Shown piece after piece: positions 38,609 to 47,558 of a stretch of DNA of 64,000 nucleotides. A program made the position numbers and the translations under genes. Numbering within the stretch: position 1 is the first letter of the stretch; each line of letters starts with the position of its first letter. Source of the stretch: Orrella marina (lineage in GTDB: Bacteria > Pseudomonadota > Gammaproteobacteria > Burkholderiales > Burkholderiaceae_B). Where the stretch lies: contig NZ_CP028901.1 of assembly GCF_003058465.1 (NCBI RefSeq), positions 3,472,001 through 3,536,000 on the forward strand, written 5' to 3'. The notes below the pieces were generated by a model. The model searched no databases. It was not told where the DNA came from and worked only from the letters and a program-made list of their open reading frames with translations.

Positions 38609-39276
38609 GGGCGCTGGCGATTCATGCGATCGTGAAGACGGGATTTGATCATCTGGTTTCGGGTCGGGCAATACAACTGTTCAAGGTGTGCCTGCTGCTG
38701 GGTTTTGTCTGGTTTGGCGCAGGAGGAGGGCAGGCTTACGGGCAGGCCAGCGATGCGGAGTTACCCGATCACGCTCAGGCTTCTGTGCAGCGTATCGAGC
38801 CGCTAGTTCATCAAGGACACCTGAGCATGGATATCGATATCGAGATGTCCCTGAGCCATTCGATGGCAGAGGCCCTCAAGAGAGGGGTTGCGCTGACCTT
38901 CACGATCGAGGTCGAGATTGACCAGCCACGCTGGTGGTGGTTTGACAAGGTGCTGGTCGATGCCAGGCTGACCAGACGTGTTTCATTCAATACTCTAACC
39001 CGACAGTGGCGAGTCAGTATCGGGGATCTGGGCCTGGTTGTGGCGACCTATAACGAGGCGCTTGATCTGGTGCGCCGGGTGCGCGGCTGGGAGGTCGCGC
39101 CGATTGATCGGTTCGAATCAGATGCTGACTACAAAGGCCGGGTTCGCATCATGCTTGATGCAACCCAGCTTTCCCGGCCCATGCAGCTTGATGCCAACAA
39201 GCGCAGTGACTGGACGCTGATCAGTCCATGGCGAGAGTTCGAGTTCAGTGTTGGTCGAGAGAGGGACAATTCATGA
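38605..39276 (+). CDS. DUF4390 domain protein
   Basis: 223 residues, starting with GTG overlapping the rsmB stop. A hydrophobic helix at ~25-45 (VCLLLGFVWFGAG, ending with a likely cleavage after QAYGQA) indicates export. The rest is a beta-rich DUF4390 domain with the conserved Trp cluster PRWWWFDKVL and SPWREFEF near the C-terminus. The function is unknown, but the family is nearly always found between rsmB and the ntrY kinase in beta-proteobacteria, which suggests a periplasmic role linked to NtrY sensing (inference). Confidence 0.88.
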   Translation: MRALAIHAIVKTGFDHLVSGRAIQLFKVCLLLGFVWFGAGGGQAYGQASDAELPDHAQASVQRIEPLVHQGHLSMDIDIEMSLSHSMAEALKRGVALTFTIEVEIDQPRWWWFDKVLVDARLTRRVSFNTLTRQWRVSIGDLGLVVATYNEALDLVRRVRGWEVAPIDRFESDADYKGRVRIMLDATQLSRPMQLDANKRSDWTLISPWREFEFSVGRERDNS

Positions 39277-41546
39277 AGCACTGGGGGCGATGGCTGATTG
39301 CGTTTGGAATCGCAGGAGGGCTTGCTCTCTTCATCCTGCTGGCCTGGTCGACGGCTAGCGCTTCTTTGCTGGCTCAGTATCACGAACTGCTTGTCTATCT
39401 GAATGTGGCGCTCGCAGCAGGGCTGTTTGTGTGGGTGATCGGTTTGTTTACGAGGCTGGCATATCAGTTGTACAAGGGAAAGTTCGGCGCCCGGCTGACC
39501 GGCCGGTTCGCACTGGCGTTTGCTCTGATCGGGGTGTTGCCAGGCGCATTGATCTACACCGTTTCCGTACAGTTCATGTCGAAGTCGATCGAGTCCTGGT
39601 TCAACGTTCGGGTTGACACTGCGCTTGATGCGGGCCTGGCGCTGGGACGTGCGGCACTGGACGCCCAGCTCAACGAGCTCGACACCCGCGCACGCGCCAT
39701 GGTTCCGTTGCTTTCAGGGGCGGACGAGTCCGATCTGCCAGAGATTCTGTCCCGGGTCAGGGAAGTGACTGGAGTGCAGGAAGCCATGGTTTTTACCGGC
39801 TCTGGCAGGCCAGTTGCGTTCGTAACCGAGCAACTTGGACAGTTGCTGCCCCAGCCGCCTCCATCCCAGGTCCTGAATCAGCTCAGGGTGACGCGTGGCT
39901 ATACAGCCGCAGAGTCGATGACTGAAGGGCTGGTCGGAGATGAAACAGTCAGCATGTTGCTCAGGGTGATTGTGCCGCTGGCGACCCCCATGGTCTCGTC
40001 CACTGGGCCATTGATTAATGAAATGCGCTGGTTACAACTGATCAAACCAGTGTCCGACAAGCTTGTTCTCAATGCTGAGGAGGTCCGGGCAGGTTACCGT
40101 GATTATCAGGAACTCGCCATGTCCAGGCATGGGTTGCAGCAACTGTTTGGTGTTACGTTGACGCTGGCGCTGTTGCTGGCCGTCTTTGCTGCCATGGCTG
40201 TTGCGCTGTATCTTTCCAAACGACTGGTGCAGCCTTTGCTTGCGCTGGCATCAGGGACCCGCGCGGTTAGTGTCGGAGACTATCGGCCTTTACCAGAGCC
40301 CCCACAGAACGATGAGGTGGGTCAATTGACCCGCTCGTTCAATGCCATGACCCATCAACTGGAGGAGGCAAGGCGACTTGTCGATACCAACCGGCGTCAG
40401 CTCGAACGATCCAAGCTCTACATCGAGAGTATCCTGGCCAACCTTTCGGCCGGCGTACTGGTATTTGACGAACAGTTCCGGGTGACCATCTTCAACCAGG
40501 GGGCCCAGTCCATCCTGGGAGCAGACTTCAGGGAAGTGGCGGGTAGGCCGCTCGAAACTGCCAACGGGATGGTCGAGTTTGCCGGAACCATTCGCAGGGC
40601 TTTCTCCCAGCATGTTGCAATGGGTAGCGAACGACTGCACTGGCAGGAGCAATTTGAAGTGACACTGCCCCGGACCGGGGATGGAGACAGACCTCTCACA
40701 CTCACATTGCTTGCCCGTGGCACCCATCTTACCGGTGAGGGGCGTGGCAACGGATACGTCGTGGTGTTTGACGATATTACAGAGGTGATCTCTGCAAACC
40801 GCAGTGTTGCGTGGGCCGAGGTGGCCAGAAGACTTGCACACGAAATCAAGAACCCGCTCACGCCGATACAGCTTTCGGCCGAGCGACTCGCGATGAAGCT
40901 CGTAGACAAGCTTGATGAAAAGGATGCCGCGCTGCTGGAACGCTCAACCAACACGATCATCAATCAGGTCTCCTCGCTCAAGCACATGGTCGACGAGTTT
41001 CGGGAGTATGCGCGCAAGCCACCGACGGTTTACGGTCCGGTCAACCTGAATTCGCTGATTGAAGATGTTCTGACGCTTTACGGATGGGATCCCTATGATT
41101 CGAGAAGCCGTGACGGAGGTCGCCCGGTACAGTTTGATATCCGGCTTGATCCTGATTTGCCACAAGTGCGCGGCGAGCCGACTCAGCTACGTCAGGTGAT
41201 TCATAATTTGCTGGGAAATGCCCGGGAGGCCCTCGCTGAGACGCAAAGCGAAGGTATGATTCAGGTCTCGACAGAGGTGACTCTGGGCGGGTCGGGTGAC
41301 GATGCCAGCGAGCCAGCTGTCTTACTGACAGTTGCCGACAACGGGCCAGGGTTTTCGAGTCAGTTGCTCCAGCGAGCGTTCGAGCCCTACGTCACGACCA
41401 AGGCTCAAGGAACCGGTCTCGGTCTTGCCATTGTCAGAAAAATTGTGGAAGAGCACGGTGGGTATATCGAACTCTCCAATCTGCGTGCCGGGGGGCGCGC
41501 GTCACAATCATGCTTGCGCCGTTTGATGCTTCTGCGTATCCGGTAG
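39273..41546 (+). CDS. ntrY: Nitrogen-type sensor histidine kinase NtrY, C-terminus frameshifted
   Basis: 757 residues as read. Several membrane helices and a periplasmic region occupy ~1-310, then HAMP (~315-370, SKRLVQPLLALASGTRAV), PAS (~385-500), the HisKA phospho-acceptor ARRLAHEIKNPLTPIQLS, and an ATPase domain (HNLLGNAREAL, ADNGPGFS, GTGLGLAIV). ATG overlaps the DUF4390 stop. After LSNLRAGG the frame reads RASQSCLRRLM and stops; with one extra G in the run of six at 41490-41495 it would read ARVTIMLAPFD, the expected last strand, and end at 41590, 14 bases before ntrX. So the last ~30 residues are altered by a single-base loss or a sequencing error. Confidence 0.93.
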   Translation: MKHWGRWLIAFGIAGGLALFILLAWSTASASLLAQYHELLVYLNVALAAGLFVWVIGLFTRLAYQLYKGKFGARLTGRFALAFALIGVLPGALIYTVSVQFMSKSIESWFNVRVDTALDAGLALGRAALDAQLNELDTRARAMVPLLSGADESDLPEILSRVREVTGVQEAMVFTGSGRPVAFVTEQLGQLLPQPPPSQVLNQLRVTRGYTAAESMTEGLVGDETVSMLLRVIVPLATPMVSSTGPLINEMRWLQLIKPVSDKLVLNAEEVRAGYRDYQELAMSRHGLQQLFGVTLTLALLLAVFAAMAVALYLSKRLVQPLLALASGTRAVSVGDYRPLPEPPQNDEVGQLTRSFNAMTHQLEEARRLVDTNRRQLERSKLYIESILANLSAGVLVFDEQFRVTIFNQGAQSILGADFREVAGRPLETANGMVEFAGTIRRAFSQHVAMGSERLHWQEQFEVTLPRTGDGDRPLTLTLLARGTHLTGEGRGNGYVVVFDDITEVISANRSVAWAEVARRLAHEIKNPLTPIQLSAERLAMKLVDKLDEKDAALLERSTNTIINQVSSLKHMVDEFREYARKPPTVYGPVNLNSLIEDVLTLYGWDPYDSRSRDGGRPVQFDIRLDPDLPQVRGEPTQLRQVIHNLLGNAREALAETQSEGMIQVSTEVTLGGSGDDASEPAVLLTVADNGPGFSSQLLQRAFEPYVTTKAQGTGLGLAIVRKIVEEHGGYIELSNLRAGGRASQSCLRRLMLLRIR

Positions 41547-41604
41547 ACGAGGCGTCGCAAGCAAACGATAATCACAACAGCTCTAGGTAAATTAAAAAGA
41601 AACT

Positions 41605-42291
41605 ATGGCCCGCATTCTGGTGGTCGACGATGAAGTCGGCATTCGTGAGTTGCTCTTCGAGATCCTGTACGACGAGGGGCACACTGTTGAAATGGCCGAG
41701 AACGCCGCGCAGGCACGTGCAGCGCGCGCTCGGATTCGTCCCGATCTTGTTTTGCTTGATATCTGGATGCCCGATACCGACGGCGTGACGCTGTTGCGGG
41801 AGTGGGGCTCACAGGGGTTGCTCGACATGCCCGTCATCATGATGAGTGGTCACGCAACAATCGATACGGCAGTCGAGGCGACACGTATCGGGGCTGTGGA
41901 TTTTCTGGAGAAACCGATCACCCTTCAGCGCTTGTTAAAGACCATCTCCTCGGCTTTGAGCAGGCCCTTCAAGCCCACGCTTGGAAAAGTGACGCCGGTC
42001 CCACCTCCGCCGACGGCGCAAGTGATCGCACCGCCACCGCTGGCCAATCCATTTGCCGAACCGCCCGAAGAAAAGAAGCCGGAAGGCCCGTCGAATCTGC
42101 TTGGAAATATCTCGCTCGATCAACCGCTGCGTGATGCGCGTGACGAGTTTGAGCGCGTTTACTTCGAGTACCATCTCGCCCGGGAGAATTACAGCATGAC
42201 ACGTGTGTCTGAGCGTACCGGGCTTGAACGTACGCATCTCTACAGAAAACTCAAGCAACTTGGAATCGAATCGCGTAAGCGAGGATCATGA
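41605..42291 (+). CDS. ntrX: Response regulator NtrX-like (receiver plus Fis-type HTH, no AAA+ domain)
   Basis: 228 residues. The receiver (1-~120) has VDDE, acceptor Asp in LVLLDIWMP and Lys in FLEKPI. A Pro-rich linker (~130-165) leads to a C-terminal Fis-family helix-turn-helix (RENYSMTRVSERTGLERTHLYRKLKQLGI). The central sigma-54-activating AAA+ domain of alpha-proteobacterial NtrX is missing, so it probably acts as a repressor or activator independent of sigma-54. Paired with the kinase at 39273; its stop overlaps the trkA start (ATGA). Confidence 0.92.
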   Translation: MARILVVDDEVGIRELLFEILYDEGHTVEMAENAAQARAARARIRPDLVLLDIWMPDTDGVTLLREWGSQGLLDMPVIMMSGHATIDTAVEATRIGAVDFLEKPITLQRLLKTISSALSRPFKPTLGKVTPVPPPPTAQVIAPPPLANPFAEPPEEKKPEGPSNLLGNISLDQPLRDARDEFERVYFEYHLARENYSMTRVSERTGLERTHLYRKLKQLGIESRKRGS

Positions 42292-43667
42292 AAATCCTGA
42301 TTGTCGGAGCAGGTCGGGTTGGCACCAGTGTCGCGGAGAACCTGGTGTCTGAACACAACGACATCACTGTCATCGATGCTGATGCAAGCCGGCTTTCTGA
42401 CCTGCAGGAGCGGTTTGACCTTCGAGGCGTGGTGGGAGATGGTTCACTGGTCTCGTCACTCCGGCGCGCGGGAGCAGAGGATGCCGACATGCTGATTGCT
42501 TGCGCGGCCAGTGATGCGGTCAATCTGGTGACATGCAAGATTGCACGGATGGTGTTCAATGTTCCCCGTCGGGTTGCCCGAGTCCGCTCGTCCGAACTGC
42601 CGGCCATGCCAGAGCTGCTTGGAGAAGAAGGCTTTTGTGTCGATGCCGTAATCAGTCCAGAGGGCAGCGTTACATCGTACCTTCAGAAGCTGATCGAGTT
42701 TCCCGAAGCGTTGCAGGTTGTCGAGGTTGGCGATGGCCGGGTCAGTGTTATCACCATGCGGGTCGGTATTTCCGGCTTCATGGCCAATCACAAGCTTCAG
42801 GACCTCAGGGCGATGCGTCCGGATGTCAATGCACGTGTTGTCGATATCTTGCGAGGAGGGCGGCCCGTCACGGTGTCTCCCGATACCGTTCTGCTGCCTG
42901 GCGACGAGCTTTTGCTGATTGCAGATACCGAACACGCACACCAGGCTGTTCACCAGATGCACAAGAGCGTGGAGTCGGTGCGCCGGATCATGATTGCCGG
43001 TGGTGGCAACATCGGGGCTCGGGTGGCACGCAACCTGGCCGAGAACGGTTACAACGTGCGAATCATCGAGCAGAACATGTCACGTTGCGAGGAGCTCGCC
43101 AGTACGCTACCAGACAATGTTCTGGTCCTGCACGGCAATGGCACTGATGAGTCGCTACTGCAACGAGAAGGGATCGAGGACACCGACACCTGGCTTGCGC
43201 TGACCAGTGAGGACGAGGACAACATCATGTCTTCTCTGCTGGCCAAACGGATGGGTGCACGCAGAGTGATTGCGCTGATCAATCGTCAAGCTTACGGTGA
43301 ACTCATGCAGGGCAGTCACATCGACATTGCTGTTTCACCCTCACAGGCCACCATGAGTGAGTTGCTTTGCTATGTCAGGCGTGGCGACATTGTGGCAGCG
43401 CACCGTCTTCGGGGCGGTGTCGCGGAAGTGCTGGAAATGGTTGCCCATGGTGACCGGAAATCCTCCAAGGTTGTCGGGCGAAGAATATCGGAGCTTGATT
43501 TGCCAAAAGGGGCCAGTATCGGTGCAATCGTGCGGGGAGACGAAATCATCATTTCAGATCCGAATGCCTTTATTGAGTCAGAAGATCATGTCATCGTGTT
43601 TGTGCCGACCAAGGCCAAGGTGGCCAAGGTCGAGAAGCTGTTTCAGGTATCTGCGTCGTTTTTTTGA
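42288..43667 (+). CDS. trkA: Trk potassium transporter peripheral subunit TrkA
   Basis: 459 residues with two RCK/TrkA modules. Each NAD-binding Rossmann fold shows its GxGxxG: ILIVGAGRVGTSVAENL at the N-terminus and MIAGGGNIGARVARNLAENG at ~230. TrkA-C regulatory domains follow each. It gates the TrkH channel in response to nucleotides. The ATG overlaps the ntrX stop and trkH begins 7 bases later. Confidence 0.96.
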   Translation: MKILIVGAGRVGTSVAENLVSEHNDITVIDADASRLSDLQERFDLRGVVGDGSLVSSLRRAGAEDADMLIACAASDAVNLVTCKIARMVFNVPRRVARVRSSELPAMPELLGEEGFCVDAVISPEGSVTSYLQKLIEFPEALQVVEVGDGRVSVITMRVGISGFMANHKLQDLRAMRPDVNARVVDILRGGRPVTVSPDTVLLPGDELLLIADTEHAHQAVHQMHKSVESVRRIMIAGGGNIGARVARNLAENGYNVRIIEQNMSRCEELASTLPDNVLVLHGNGTDESLLQREGIEDTDTWLALTSEDEDNIMSSLLAKRMGARRVIALINRQAYGELMQGSHIDIAVSPSQATMSELLCYVRRGDIVAAHRLRGGVAEVLEMVAHGDRKSSKVVGRRISELDLPKGASIGAIVRGDEIIISDPNAFIESEDHVIVFVPTKAKVAKVEKLFQVSASFF

Positions 43668-43673
43668 GGATTC

Positions 43674-45143
43674 ATGAAACGGTTTCTGGCGGTTGTCCAC
43701 GTGCTCGGATTCACCATGGCACTGTTTGCCACGACGATGTTCGTGCCCATGGTCTGGTCCGTGATCCTGGAAGATGGGCAGCTGATGCTGTTCATACAGT
43801 CATTTGCGATTGCCTTGCTAATTGGTGTCGTCATGTGGCTTGGCACCCTCGCATATCGGGCTGAGCTGCGTCCGAGAGATGGTTTTCTGCTGGTTTCGAT
43901 GGTGTGGTCGTTTCTGCCTCTGCTTGGCACCATTCCCCTGCTGCTGTACTTCAACGGCAACGGAATGCATTTGTCTTTCACGGACGCTTACTTCGAGTCG
44001 ATGTCTGGACTGACAGCAACGGGCGGAACACTGTTATCGAACGTCGATGAGATGGCGCCTTCGGTCAACTTGTGGCGCTTCACCATGCATTGGGTCGGCG
44101 GGATGGGGATCATCGTGCTTGCGGTCGCAATTCTGCCTTTGCTGGGCGTGGGTGGTCATCAGGTGTTTCGCGCAGAAACACCGGGTCCCATGAAGGAAGA
44201 GAAACTCACACCACGTATCGCCAGCACTGCCAAGGCGCTGTATGCGATTTATTTTGGCCTGTCGATCGTCTGTTTTCTGGCATACCGCGCGGCCGGTATG
44301 TCCTGGTTTGATGCCTGGTGTCAGATGGCATCAACGGTTGCGCTTGGTGGCTTTTCGACACATGACTCAAGTTTTGCGTACTTTGACTCCCCGCTCATCG
44401 AAGCGATCTGCATCGTCTTCATGTTGCTGTCAGGAATCAATTTCGCGACACACTTCAAGGCCTTTCAGCAAGGCGGTATACGCGCCTACAGTCGATGTCC
44501 AGAGGCGATTCCCTTCGTCGCTACAGTGCTAGGCATGGGTGTCCTGATCGGCCTGTATCTGTGGGTGACAGATGTTTACCAGGATCCGTTAACTGCGCTC
44601 CGCTACGCAGTCTTCAACACGGTCTCGATTGCAACAACAGCCGGCTTTGCGAACACTGACTATGAACAATGGCCGTTGATTGCGCCACTGCTCATGATTC
44701 TCCTGGGGATGTTCAGCACGAGCTCAGGCTCGACGGGTGGTGGCATCAAAATGATCCGAGTGCTGATGCTGATCAAGCAGACGCGCCAGGAGATGATCGG
44801 TATCCTCCATCCGCATGCCGTAACCCCGGTTTTGCTCAAAGGCCGTCTTATCCCGGGAAAGGTTCTGACATCCGTGCTGGCCTTTATGCTCTTGTACGGC
44901 CTGTCGATTGCGGTGCTGGTTGCACTCATGCTGTTGAGCGGGGCTGAACCCAGGACCGCATTCACTGCGATCATCGCGTGTTTGAACAACATCGGACCAG
45001 GCTTGGGAGATGTTGGTCCTTCGAGCAATTATCTGAGCTTGAACGACTTCCAGATCTGGTTGTGCAGTTTTGCGATGATGATAGGGCGACTCGAGCTTTT
45101 CACGGTGCTAGTGCTGTTTACATCCGGCTTCTGGCGCAAGTAA
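43674..45143 (+). CDS. trkH: Trk potassium transporter membrane subunit TrkH
   Basis: 489 residues, about ten membrane segments arranged as four pore-loop repeats. Selectivity-filter loops are visible as SGLTATGGTLL, ASTVALGGFSTH, TVSIATTAGFA and ACLNNIGPG. Forms the K+ path and binds TrkA. Last gene of the rsmB-to-trkH block. A small hairpin, GCGCT ACGG AGCGC (45175-45188), follows without a T tract. Confidence 0.96.
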   Translation: MKRFLAVVHVLGFTMALFATTMFVPMVWSVILEDGQLMLFIQSFAIALLIGVVMWLGTLAYRAELRPRDGFLLVSMVWSFLPLLGTIPLLLYFNGNGMHLSFTDAYFESMSGLTATGGTLLSNVDEMAPSVNLWRFTMHWVGGMGIIVLAVAILPLLGVGGHQVFRAETPGPMKEEKLTPRIASTAKALYAIYFGLSIVCFLAYRAAGMSWFDAWCQMASTVALGGFSTHDSSFAYFDSPLIEAICIVFMLLSGINFATHFKAFQQGGIRAYSRCPEAIPFVATVLGMGVLIGLYLWVTDVYQDPLTALRYAVFNTVSIATTAGFANTDYEQWPLIAPLLMILLGMFSTSSGSTGGGIKMIRVLMLIKQTRQEMIGILHPHAVTPVLLKGRLIPGKVLTSVLAFMLLYGLSIAVLVALMLLSGAEPRTAFTAIIACLNNIGPGLGDVGPSSNYLSLNDFQIWLCSFAMMIGRLELFTVLVLFTSGFWRK

Positions 45144-45236
45144 TGGATTCAGTTACTCAATCTGGCAAAAGGACGCGCTACGGAGCGCTACCCCGGTATA
45201 CTTTCCGATTACTCTGAATCAAGACGACACCCAATC

Positions 45237-46067
45237 ATGGAACCCTTGTTTTTTCTGGCTTACGCGATACTCGGTTGTGTCGCGGGCTTTGCAGCAGGAC
45301 TGCTGGGCATTGGCGGCGGCATGTTGCTGGTACCGTTCATGACTGCATTGCTGACTGCGCAGGGACTGCCACTGGAGCTGGTTGTGCATGCCGCGATCGC
45401 CACCTCCATGGCATCCATCATCTTTACCTCCATGTCCAGTGTAAGAGCGCACCATCGGAAAGGCGCTGTACGCTGGGATCTGGTTCTGAGCTTCTCGCCA
45501 GGTATCGTGATTGGCGGATTGCTTGCAGGTGGTGCGGTATTTGCTGCCCTGAGAACAGGCTGGCTGGCCTTGGTGTTTGCTGTGTTCGTCGGTTATTCGG
45601 CGGTACAGATGGTCGCCAATCGCAAGCCCAAGCCGAGCCGTCAGATGCCAGGGCCCCTGGGAACAGGTGCTGCAGGTGCCGGTATCGGTTTTTTGTCGGG
45701 CCTGGTGGGTGCAGGTGGCGGGTTCGTTTCCGTGCCGTTCATGCTGTGGTGTAACGTGGCGTTGCACCAGGCGGTCGGAACCTCTGCCGCACTCGGGTTT
45801 CCGATTGCGGTTGCCAACACGATTGGTTATGTCTGGTCGGGCATGAATGCGACCGACCTGCCTCCCGGTATGATTGGTTATGTCTATTGGCCGGCTCTTC
45901 TGGTGTTGCTCTTCTTTAGCGTCATCTTTGCACCGATCGGCGCAAAGGTTGCCCACAAGTTGCCTGTACCGGCCCTGAAGAAAGTTTTTGCAGGACTTTT
46001 ATTCATGCTGGCCATTTACATGCTTTACAAGGCTTCGGTCGCGTTTAACTGGTTCGGTAACTTTTAA
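45237..46067 (+). CDS. TSUP-family (TauE/SafE) membrane transporter
   Basis: 276 residues, eight or so membrane segments. The two TSUP repeats are seen in GFAAGLLGIGGGMLLVPFM and GFLSGLVGAGGGFVSVPFM. Members export or import sulfite, sulfoacetate or similar anions. Nothing nearby indicates the substrate. It is followed by a 20-base perfect palindrome and a terminator-like hairpin. Confidence 0.92.
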   Translation: MEPLFFLAYAILGCVAGFAAGLLGIGGGMLLVPFMTALLTAQGLPLELVVHAAIATSMASIIFTSMSSVRAHHRKGAVRWDLVLSFSPGIVIGGLLAGGAVFAALRTGWLALVFAVFVGYSAVQMVANRKPKPSRQMPGPLGTGAAGAGIGFLSGLVGAGGGFVSVPFMLWCNVALHQAVGTSAALGFPIAVANTIGYVWSGMNATDLPPGMIGYVYWPALLVLLFFSVIFAPIGAKVAHKLPVPALKKVFAGLLFMLAIYMLYKASVAFNWFGNF

Positions 46068-46082
46068 CTGACTGAGTGACCT

Positions 46083-46102
46083 GTTCCTGATCGATCAGGA
46101 AC
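46083..46102. repeat. Perfect 20-base palindrome
   Basis: GTTCCTGATCGATCAGGAAC reads the same on both strands. It lies 16 bases after the TSUP stop with no T tract behind it, so it is either a hairpin at the transcript end or a dimer-protein site. Confidence 0.85.
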
Positions 46103-46161
46103 GGGGTAGGCTGGCCAGCTCTGAAGAGCGCACACCCGCAGATCGTCCCGGGGGATTGCTA

Positions 46162-46187
46162 CACGGATCAAAACTCCGTGGCTTTTT
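46162..46187 (+). terminator. Probable intrinsic terminator after the TSUP gene
   Basis: CACGGA (46162-46167) and TCCGTG (46175-46180) form a 6-base stem with a 7-base loop, followed by GCTTTTT. Confidence 0.6.
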
Positions 46188-46313
46188 CCCTTCAGTTGTA
46201 ACAAGTGTGACTATTGCGTCACCAATTAATACGTAATTGAAACAATCCCGCAGGTATGATCCGCCACATGCATCCAAGTTTTATGGAATGCACTGTTAAA
46301 TGGGAGGTGTCAA

Positions 46314-47558
46314 TTGCGTATTCCATTCGAGTCTTCCATTGCTGGCATGTTCGGCCTTGCGCTTGAACTGCAGATTGTCGATCAGGAGAGTCAGGCGCTA
46401 GTACGTCGAGGTTCAGACATCATTGCCAGTCTCGACCAGTCCAGCCATGCCAGCCGTCGTGTTCGAACGGGCGCGCGACAGGACTTTCTGGAGCTGGTCT
46501 CCGGCGAACACGAGCATCCAGCCGGACTGCTTGCACAGATGAGCGAAATCCGATCGGAGGCGATTCGGTCTGCGCTGGCTAATCAGAGCTTTTTAAGTGG
46601 CGCAGGTGCGCATCCTGGCACATTCTGGATGGAGGCTAACGCAGTGCGACCGTCCGGTCAGGCGGTCGAGTCAGAGCTAGCGGCATCCTTTTACGCGGCG
46701 CGTGTGTTTGTTGGCGTGAAGTCCGGGGATGAAGCGATTCGACTGATTCGATTGCTGACACCGTATGTGCCGCATCTGATCGCCCTGTCTGCGAGCTCCC
46801 CTGTGATGACAGGCCAGTCCGTCGGTATGGTCTGCGCTCGACTGCTGTCCAGACTGGAGCGAGGCGGAACAACCAGTATGCCGACCAACATCCAGACCTG
46901 GGATGACTTTGAGCATTACATTGCACTCCTGGGCAGTGGGGGTCGGTCCGATCCGGCGGATCTTGGCTGGGACATGGTGCCGCGGCCCGAACTGGGGACG
47001 GTCGAAATACGGGTTATGGATGCTTCTCTGACCGTGGAAAGGGCGTGTTCCCTCGCCGGTTTTGTGCAGGCGCTTTCCCAATGGGTGCTGCGACAGGACG
47101 ATATGCATTCCGTGAGTCCTTCGCTTCAGTCGGTCAATCGAGCCCAGGCTTGTTTCCTCGGGTTGAATGCAGACTATCTACGACTTGACGGCGGCCGTAG
47201 CGTGCCATTGCGCCAGGAACTGTTGGCTCTCATGGATGAAGTGTTGACCGTGGCTGACGAGATTGGCAGTGTCGATCAGATTGATGAGGTCGCGTCCTGG
47301 GTCCAGACGAGACGTTGTGATGCTGACTGGCTACACCAGCAAGCAATCCGTGTGACTCGACCCGAGGGCATAGTACAGAGAATGGTTGCACGATTCGACG
47401 CCTCACAGGGAAGCGACATCACATCTGATCTGGTGCACGCTTCAGAACTGAGGCCCTTTTCTTCTCAACGAATTCAGGCTGATCAGCGTTTCAGAGCCTT
47501 GCTGGCGAATCGCCTGGCGCCAGGCATGACCATAACTGACTTCGATCGTCAGCTTTAG
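46314..47558 (+). CDS. YbdK/GCS2-like protein lacking catalytic residues
   Basis: 414 residues; TTG start 46314 with GGGAGG 6-7 bases upstream. Overall it aligns with YbdK-type carboxylate-amine ligases (glutamate-cysteine ligase family 2): FGLALELQIVD, AHPGTFW, PYVPHLIALSASSP, WDMVPRPELGTVEIRVMDASLT. But the residues that bind metal and ATP are changed: ELE becomes ALE, the HVHVG motif becomes RVFVG, the ES of the ESMLEL segment becomes QD, and RPSPHFGT becomes VPRPELGT (comparison from memory with E. coli YbdK). Activity is therefore doubtful, while the full length and clean reading frame argue against decay. It runs 117 bases into the convergent methyltransferase gene. Confidence 0.8.
   Translation: MRIPFESSIAGMFGLALELQIVDQESQALVRRGSDIIASLDQSSHASRRVRTGARQDFLELVSGEHEHPAGLLAQMSEIRSEAIRSALANQSFLSGAGAHPGTFWMEANAVRPSGQAVESELAASFYAARVFVGVKSGDEAIRLIRLLTPYVPHLIALSASSPVMTGQSVGMVCARLLSRLERGGTTSMPTNIQTWDDFEHYIALLGSGGRSDPADLGWDMVPRPELGTVEIRVMDASLTVERACSLAGFVQALSQWVLRQDDMHSVSPSLQSVNRAQACFLGLNADYLRLDGGRSVPLRQELLALMDEVLTVADEIGSVDQIDEVASWVQTRRCDADWLHQQAIRVTRPEGIVQRMVARFDASQGSDITSDLVHASELRPFSSQRIQADQRFRALLANRLAPGMTITDFDRQL

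Noticed and set aside
45175..45188. Terminator after trkH
   Set aside because: Five-base stem with no T tract.
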